Below are positions 59,540 through 64,000 of a stretch of DNA of 64,000 bases, piece after piece. Origin of the DNA: VRUE01 sp963727465 (GTDB lineage: Bacteria > Actinomycetota > Thermoleophilia > Solirubrobacterales > 70-9). How positions within the stretch are numbered: the stretch's first letter is position 1; each line of letters begins with the position of its first letter. Below the pieces are notes generated by a model, which was not told the DNA's origin, did not search any database, and saw only the letters and a program-made list of their open reading frames with translations. The stretch spans positions 1 through 64,000 of the forward strand of contig CAVSGL010000008.1 of NCBI GenBank assembly GCA_963727465.1. Reading direction: 5' to 3'. The position numbers were made by a program, and so were the translations under genes.

Positions 59540-59932
59540 TCAGGCGAGCAGTTTGGCCTTCGCCTGCTCGAACTCCTCGCTCGAGAGCGCGCCCTTTTCC
59601 TTCAGCTCGTTGAGCTTGTGCAGTTCGTCGGCGGGCGAGCCTCCGTGCGCCTGTTCGCGCACGTAGGAGTCGAAATGCTTTTTCGCGTCGACCTGCGCCT
59701 GGATCGTCCTGTCGCGCATGCCGCTGCCGCGCGCGATCAGGTAGATCAGCGCCGTCAGGAACGGGATGATCACCAGGAACAGGACCCAGACCGCCTTCCA
59801 CCAGCCGGAGAGCTCGTGATCGCGAAAGAGGTCGGTGAGGATCGTGACCAGGATCCAGATCCAGATCACGAAGAAGAAGATCTCCAGCGCAAGCAGCAGG
59901 GCTTCGCCGAGATTGATGTCTGCGAACGGCAC
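59540..59932 (-). CDS. PLDc_N / SHOCT-domain membrane protein
   Basis: A 130-aa protein. Two TM helices (ALEIFFFVIWIWILVTILTD and AVWVLFLVIIPFLTALIYLI) separated by DLFRDHELSGWWK, the PLDc_N layout, then a linker and a SHOCT motif at the C-terminus (ELHKLNELKEKGALSSEEFE). SHOCT is a short oligomerisation or targeting motif. Function unknown, probably envelope stress related. Glutamate codons are largely GAA. Confidence 0.88.
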   Translation of the reverse strand: MPFADINLGEALLLALEIFFFVIWIWILVTILTDLFRDHELSGWWKAVWVLFLVIIPFLTALIYLIARGSGMRDRTIQAQVDAKKHFDSYVREQAHGGSPADELHKLNELKEKGALSSEEFEQAKAKLLA

Positions 59933-59973
59933 GAGTGGTCCTTTCGGTTAGGCAGGGGTGACGGAAGGGTTGA

Positions 59974-60585
59974 TCATAAGAAGGGCAGCGTCCCAAGGCG
60001 AATCACGCCGCCCAGGAACATCAGCGTGCCGAAGATCAGCGTCGCCACGATCAGCCGCTGCGAGCGGAACTTGACCGAGAGCCCGCCGAAGAAGAGCACG
60101 GCGGCGAAGAAGATCGTCGCCAGCACGTAGTTGTCGGAGGTCTGGTTCGCTTCGCGCCCCTCTTCGAAGAGCTGGTCCGCTTCGGCTTCGAGCTCTTCGC
60201 TTTCTTCCAGGGCGGCGACCTTGTACTGCTTCATTTCGAACGGCACGTCGGGCGCCTTGGGGTTCTGTAGCGGGTGCTGCCTCACCCAGGCGTTGAAGGC
60301 CGGCTTGAACTCGTCGCGGAAGAAGCGGTAGCGGAGAATTCCCTCGAGCTCCTTGTTGCCCTGCGAGTAGGCGGCGGCGAACTGGGTGAACAGGTCGGCG
60401 TCGATCGTGACGAAGGAGAAGCCCTGGCTCTGCGCTTTGGCCGACTTCGTGCGCGCGGCGCCGGCCTGGGTGAAGCGGGTTGACTGCTGACCGCCCCAGC
60501 GGGTCGCCTCGTAGGCGCTGTAGGCGGTGGCCAGGGTCGCCATCGCGAGCAGCGCCGCCGACCACAGCTCCAACCGCTCGCGCAT
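59974..60585 (-). CDS. DUF4337-like membrane protein
   Basis: A 203-aa protein with an N-terminal TM (LELWSAALLAMATLATAYSA), a long helical soluble region (residues 30-150) and two C-terminal helices (VLATIFFAAVLFFGGL, IVATLIFGTLMFLGGVI). The Ala-rich first helix followed by EATRWGGQQST is reminiscent of DUF4337. ATG 60585 is preferred because GAGGGCGAG precedes it; an upstream GTG adds 10 residues. Unknown function. Glutamate is again mostly GAA. The 41-bp gap to the SHOCT gene allows co-transcription. Confidence 0.75.
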   Translation of the reverse strand: MRERLELWSAALLAMATLATAYSAYEATRWGGQQSTRFTQAGAARTKSAKAQSQGFSFVTIDADLFTQFAAAYSQGNKELEGILRYRFFRDEFKPAFNAWVRQHPLQNPKAPDVPFEMKQYKVAALEESEELEAEADQLFEEGREANQTSDNYVLATIFFAAVLFFGGLSVKFRSQRLIVATLIFGTLMFLGGVIRLGTLPFL

Positions 60586-60686
60586 CGGTATCTCGCCCTC
60601 GAACACGCGCCGCACCCTATCCAGCGGCGCCGCTGGCGCGCGCGATCCGTAATCCCCTCGTAAGACCGAGCCCCGATACTGGGGAC

Positions 60687-61124
60687 ATGGCCCTCCTCGC
60701 GATCCTCGCCGCGCTGGCCCTCGCGGCGCCCGACTCCGGCTCCGACACCGCCTCCAGCTCGGCGGCCGGCGGCAAGAAGGTCAAGGCCGTCGGCTCCAGC
60801 TACGGCAAGGTCATCGCCGACGGGCGCGGCGAGGCCTACTACCTGTTCGGCGCCGACCGGCGCGGCAGGAGCCGCTGCTACGGCGCCTGCGCGCGCGCCT
60901 GGCCGCCGGTGATCACCAAGGGCAGGCCGCGCGCCGGTCGCGGCGTCAAGGCGCGCCTGCTGGGCACGACCCGGCGCAAGAACGGCAAGCTCCAGGTCAC
61001 CTACGGCGGCCACCCGCTCTACTACTACGTCAGCGACTCGCCAGGCCGGATCCTCTGCCAGAACGTGAACGAGTTCGGCGGCCTCTGGCTCGTCGTCAAG
61101 CCGAGCGGCAAGCCCGTCAGCTGA
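60687..61124 (+). CDS. Secreted COG4315-type lipoprotein-repeat protein
   Basis: A 145-aa protein with a short signal-like start (MALLAILAALALAAPDSGS) and one COG4315 module: GEAYYLFGADRRGRSRCYGA, CARAWPPVITKG and YGGHPLYYYVSDSPG, ending FGGLWLVVKPSGK. These secreted modules (Yx4D motif) occur singly or in tandem; their role is unknown, with haem or extracellular electron links sometimes suggested. Two conserved cysteines (RCYGAC) may be bridged. It converges with the methyltransferase gene, overlapping by 8 bp. Confidence 0.85.
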   Translation: MALLAILAALALAAPDSGSDTASSSAAGGKKVKAVGSSYGKVIADGRGEAYYLFGADRRGRSRCYGACARAWPPVITKGRPRAGRGVKARLLGTTRRKNGKLQVTYGGHPLYYYVSDSPGRILCQNVNEFGGLWLVVKPSGKPVS

Positions 61125-61911
61125 GGCGGCGGGCGAAGAGCACCGCGGCGACCGCCGTCGCCAGATTGATGCTGGAGACCCCGGCGCGCATCGGGATGCC
61201 GAGCCGCGCGTCGGCGCGGTCGAGCAGCGCCTCGCTGAGGCCGTAGCGCTCGGTGCCGAAGGCGAGGATCGCCCGCGGCGGCAGCTCGGCGGCGCGCAGA
61301 TCCTCCCCCTCCGGGTCGATCGCGACCAGCGGCCGGTCGCTGCCGGCGACCGGGTCGAGCTCCCCCTGGCGGGTTTCTCCCGCTATGCGGGAAGAAGTCG
61401 CCAGCGAGGCGACGGGCAGGGCGAAGTGCAGGCCGGCGGCGCCGCGCAGGGCGTCCGGGTGCCAGGGGTCGTTGGAGCCGGTGGTCAGCACGCCGGCCGC
61501 GCCGGCCGCGGCGGCGACCCGCACGCAGGCGCCCATGTTGCCCATCGTCCGCGGGTCCTCGAGCAGCACCAGCGGCTCCGGGTCGGCGGCGGCGAGCACG
61601 TCGGCGAGCTCGATCCGCGGGCGGCGGGCGATCGCGACGATGCCGGTGGGCGGCGCCTGTGGCACCAGCTCGGCGAGCAGCTCCACCGGGACGGGCACCG
61701 CTCGCTCGCCCAGCGCCTCACCCAGGTCCGGCGCCAGCTCGGCCGCCAGCTCGCGCAGCTGCCCGGGGTCGGCGACGACGGCCTCGCTCACCTCGGCGCC
61801 GAAGCGCAGCGCGTGCTTGAGCGCGTGGAATCCCTCCAGCACGGCCAGCTCGCGGTCGCGCCGGGCGCCGCGGTAGCGGCGGATCAGCGCCTGTTCGCCG
61901 GCCGAGCTCAT
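61117..61911 (-). CDS. SPOUT (TrmH/SpoU) RNA 2'-O-methyltransferase
   Basis: A 264-aa protein: N-terminal RNA-binding part (ELAVLEGFHALKHALRFG), then the knot domain with motif 1 (LLEDPRTMGNMGACVRVAAA), motif 2 (ILAFGTERYGLS) and motif 3 (SSINLATAVAAVLF). It methylates the ribose of an rRNA or tRNA nucleotide. Residues 170-182 (SSRIAGETRQG region) are encoded by a hairpin reminiscent of family B, within the knot domain between motifs 1 and 2. ATG 61911 is chosen over 61926. Confidence 0.9.
   Translation of the reverse strand: MSSAGEQALIRRYRGARRDRELAVLEGFHALKHALRFGAEVSEAVVADPGQLRELAAELAPDLGEALGERAVPVPVELLAELVPQAPPTGIVAIARRPRIELADVLAAADPEPLVLLEDPRTMGNMGACVRVAAAAGAAGVLTTGSNDPWHPDALRGAAGLHFALPVASLATSSRIAGETRQGELDPVAGSDRPLVAIDPEGEDLRAAELPPRAILAFGTERYGLSEALLDRADARLGIPMRAGVSSINLATAVAAVLFARRLS
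61366..61404. repeat. Hairpin resembling family B inside the SPOUT gene
   Basis: CTGGCG (61366-61371) pairs with CGCCAG (61399-61404), and the inside contains CCCGCTATGCGGG, close to the CCGCTATGCG loop of the family B copy at 42902. 39 bp equals 13 codons. The arms are unrelated in sequence to the other copies, so membership is tentative. Confidence 0.45.
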
Positions 61912-61934
61912 GGCCGCATCATGCACACATCAAC

Positions 61935-61979
61935 CGCGGTAGAGGTTTTCACCGCATCGCGAGGAAAACCTCTACCGCG
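61935..61979. repeat. Family B 45-bp palindrome, copy 4
   Basis: Perfect 13-nt arms 61935-61947 and 61967-61979 (15 bp if the adjoining T/A pairs are counted), loop segment TTCACCGCATCGCGAGG. It lies between the leftward flavoprotein gene end and the SPOUT gene start. Confidence 0.88.
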
Positions 61980-62000
61980 CTCCGGTGATCGGGGGCGGAT

Positions 62001-63179
62001 CTACTGCTCGACGGTCTGGACGACCTTCAGCGCTCGGTCGCGGATGTCGGGCAGGCCGTCGAGGAACGGCGTCAGGTGGCGGCCGATGATCTTGCCGTCG
62101 CGCTCGTGCCACGGCGGATTCGGCTGAAGGGTCGAGACTTCCCCGTGGCCGCCGGTCGGACGGCCGTAGAGGTAGCGCGGCTCGCCGCCGGTCCACAGCA
62201 CCGCCCGCAGCACCGGGTCGAACGCGGCCGGTTCGACCTCCGCGCCCGCCGCGGCGGCGATCGCTTCGGCGGCCACGTCGGCCTCCTGGGTCGCGATCCC
62301 GCCCTGCTTGACCGGAAAACCGGTGACGTCGCCGGCGGCGAAGACGCCGTCCGCGCCGGCAACCGCGCAATGCTCGTCGACCGAGAGAAAGCCGTCCTCG
62401 TCGGCGATCAAGCCGTCGATCCGCCGCCCCTCGAGCCGCGGCAGGCTGACCACGGCCTCGGTCTCCACCGGCTCCCCCGGCGCGAGCTTCAGCTGTCCGT
62501 CCTCATAGGAGACGGGATGGACGCCGGTCAGCAGGCGGATCCCGTGCTGGTCCAGCAGCTCGGCCATCTGCTCGGCGACCGCGCGACCGAACAGGCCCAG
62601 CGGCGCCTCCTCCGGCGTCGCCACTGTCAGGCGCGCGTCTTCGATCCCCGACTTCGTCAGCACCGAGGAAGCGAGCAGCGCCAGCTCGTAGAGCGGCAGG
62701 GCCCAGGTGTTGCCGCCGGGCATGGTGAAGACGACGTCGCGCAGGGCGCCCGCACGCAGCTTGCGAACCACGGTCCCGAAGGCGCCTTCGTCGGCCACCC
62801 CCCAGAAGGTGACGGCGCCGGGAACGGCCCAGAGCATCCGCGCCCCGGAGGCGACGACGAGATAGTCGTAAGCGATCTGCTCGCCGTCGCGCACGGTCGC
62901 CACCCTCGCCTCGGAGTCGACCGAGAAGATTCCGCCGAGGCGGAAGGCGATCCCGATCCGCTCCGCCAGCGAGACCAGGTCGTAGCGCAGGATGCTGGCC
63001 GCGCCGTAGGGCTCGCCGACGGCGAACGGGCGGTAGACGAACTCGCCGCGGGGCGAGCAGAGCTCGACGTCGAGCCGATCGCCCGCCAATGTGCGCAGCG
63101 CCAGCGCCGCCTCGAGCGCGGCGACGCCGCCGCCGGCGATCAGAACCCGCGCCTGCGCCTGCTGTGGGTTCCCAGCCAT
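62001..63179 (-). CDS. NDH-2/sulfide:quinone reductase-like FAD oxidoreductase
   Basis: A 392-aa flavoprotein with two dinucleotide-binding folds: VLIAGGGVAALEAALALR for FAD at the start, DYLVVASGARM, a second region around residue 145 and FAAGDVTGFPVKQGGIATQ near the C-terminus (conserved FAD Asp). NDH-2, SQR and ferredoxin reductases share this layout. There is no CxxC or paired catalytic cysteines as in SQR, so an NADH-quinone or unknown oxidoreductase role is favoured. It is followed by the divergent universal stress protein gene. Confidence 0.82.
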   Translation of the reverse strand: MAGNPQQAQARVLIAGGGVAALEAALALRTLAGDRLDVELCSPRGEFVYRPFAVGEPYGAASILRYDLVSLAERIGIAFRLGGIFSVDSEARVATVRDGEQIAYDYLVVASGARMLWAVPGAVTFWGVADEGAFGTVVRKLRAGALRDVVFTMPGGNTWALPLYELALLASSVLTKSGIEDARLTVATPEEAPLGLFGRAVAEQMAELLDQHGIRLLTGVHPVSYEDGQLKLAPGEPVETEAVVSLPRLEGRRIDGLIADEDGFLSVDEHCAVAGADGVFAAGDVTGFPVKQGGIATQEADVAAEAIAAAAGAEVEPAAFDPVLRAVLWTGGEPRYLYGRPTGGHGEVSTLQPNPPWHERDGKIIGRHLTPFLDGLPDIRDRALKVVQTVEQ

Positions 63180-63288
63180 TGAACGAGCGTACGCCCGGCC
63201 CTCCCGAGCTCCATCGGGGTCGGCCCGCAGCAGGGCTGCGGCTTTTCCCCGATTGCGCCCCCCGTCCGCGGCACGATGATTCGCGGCG

Positions 63289-64000
63289 ATGAAACTGCTG
63301 GTCGGCTACGACGGCAGCGCGGGCGGGCGCGACGCGCTCGAGCTGGCGCGGGTGCTCGGCGAGGTCGAGCCGAGCAGCGCGCTCGTCGCCACCGTCGTCC
63401 CCTACGGCCCGCTGCCGGTCGGCTTCACCGAGCTCGAGCAGGACGCCGCCAGGGAAGCCGAGCCGCTGCTCGATGAGGCGCGGCGGCAGCTCGACGACCT
63501 CGAGGTGAGCACGCGGGCCTTCGGCGGCGGCTCCCCGGCCGGGGTGATCACCGACCTCGCCGAAAGCGAGCACGTGGACGCGATCGTGCTCGGCTCGCCG
63601 CATCGCGGCGCGGTTGGGCGGGCGCTGATCGGCAGCGTCGCCGAGGGCGTCCTGCACGGCGCGCCCTGCGCGGCGCTCGTCGCCCCGCGCGGCTACGCGG
63701 GCAACGGCCACGGGCCGTTCGGCTCGATCGCCGTCGCCTACGACGGCACCCCGGAAGCGAAGGCGGCCCTGGCGCGGGCACGGCAGCTCGCCGAAGCGAG
63801 CCGCGCGGCGCTGCGCATCCTCACCGTGGTGGCGCCGCCGGTCGCCCTGCCGGGTGCCGTCGGCTACACGCCGATCAACCCGCCGGAACCGAAGCAGATC
63901 CTCGAGCAGGCCGTCGCCGCGGCCGGCACCGCGGTGACCGTCGACGCCCGCCGCCTCGACGGCGTGCCCGCCCAGGCCCTGGCCGACGCCTGCGAGGAGG
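63289..64000 (+). CDS. Universal stress protein, tandem UspA domains (truncated by window edge)
   Basis: A start and 237 codons are visible; the gene continues past the right edge. First UspA domain: KLLVGYDGSAGGRDALELA, then DAIVLGSPHRGAVGRALIGS and APCAALVAPRG, the G-2x-G-9x-GS ATP-site pattern. A second domain begins SIAVAYDGTPEAKAALARA. The tandem form is common in actinobacteria, where these proteins bind ATP and respond to hypoxia or starvation. ATG 63289. Confidence 0.9.
   Translation, partial: MKLLVGYDGSAGGRDALELARVLGEVEPSSALVATVVPYGPLPVGFTELEQDAAREAEPLLDEARRQLDDLEVSTRAFGGGSPAGVITDLAESEHVDAIVLGSPHRGAVGRALIGSVAEGVLHGAPCAALVAPRGYAGNGHGPFGSIAVAYDGTPEAKAALARARQLAEASRAALRILTVVAPPVALPGAVGYTPINPPEPKQILEQAVAAAGTAVTVDARRLDGVPAQALADACEE

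Overview
The window is chromosomal DNA of a very GC-rich, gene-dense actinobacterium. Three F420-type luciferase-like oxidoreductases, an EgtB/EgtD ergothioneine pair, a class II (GlpX) fructose-bisphosphatase, a type III glutamine synthetase, a CtpE-like P-type ATPase and frequent GTG/TTG starts with 4-bp ATGA/GTGA overlaps fit Actinomycetota. My best guess is a deep branch such as Thermoleophilia/Solirubrobacterales; that is inference, as there is no rRNA or tRNA here. I found no CRISPR array, insertion sequence, integrase or replication origin.

Layout. 0-7.5 kb: glnN, a metallophosphoesterase, an MFS exporter/P450 pair and rlmN. 7.5-12.7 kb: a probable restriction-modification cassette, with a PLD-type nuclease facing two overlapping DNA methyltransferase genes of different classes. 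12.7-16.1 kb: small membrane proteins (one preceded by a decayed duplicate of a gene start), an LLM oxidoreductase and glpX. 16.2-21.5 kb: LLM oxidoreductase, a HipA-type kinase without a HipB partner, egtD-egtB and an SDR. 21.5-30.7 kb: a frameshifted TadE-like gene, the three-gene proton-translocating transhydrogenase operon, another LLM oxidoreductase, a P-type ATPase and a sulfatase. 30.8-35.4 kb: a co-directional catabolic set (thiolase, enoyl-CoA hydratase, Baeyer-Villiger-type monooxygenase, hotdog thioesterase, GGCT-like). 36-39 kb: a divergent nest of four TetR regulators. 40-45 kb: PAS, MBL and HD proteins, then a two-gene methylthioadenosine salvage unit. 45-49.7 kb: a permease and a complete OpuC/ProU osmoprotectant ABC transporter. 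49.7-56 kb: MFS/MarR, a voltage-gated-type channel, acetyl-CoA synthetase and an MBL-rhodanese protein. 56-64 kb: a MocR regulator divergent from a PPOX flavoprotein, a NlpC/P60 wall hydrolase, small envelope proteins, an SPOUT methyltransferase, an NDH-2/SQR-like flavoprotein and a truncated universal stress protein.

The most unusual signal lies between, and sometimes inside, the genes. Several families of imperfect or perfect palindromes are dispersed through the window. Family A: 115 bp, two copies about 90% identical, with paired compensatory stem changes. Family B: exactly 45 bp, four clear copies, with a conserved 19-nt loop and covarying stems. Family C: about 150 bp, two copies. Family D: two copies. 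Family F: two copies. There is also one unique 93-bp nested palindrome. One B copy lies in frame inside a tetR gene, the 93-bp palindrome (31 codons) lies in frame inside egtB, and a D copy supplies the C-terminal tail of an MFS protein. These look like several REP/MITE-like or structured-RNA families that colonise this genome and sometimes get translated. They are my main candidate for an undescribed system; the restriction cassette is the second.
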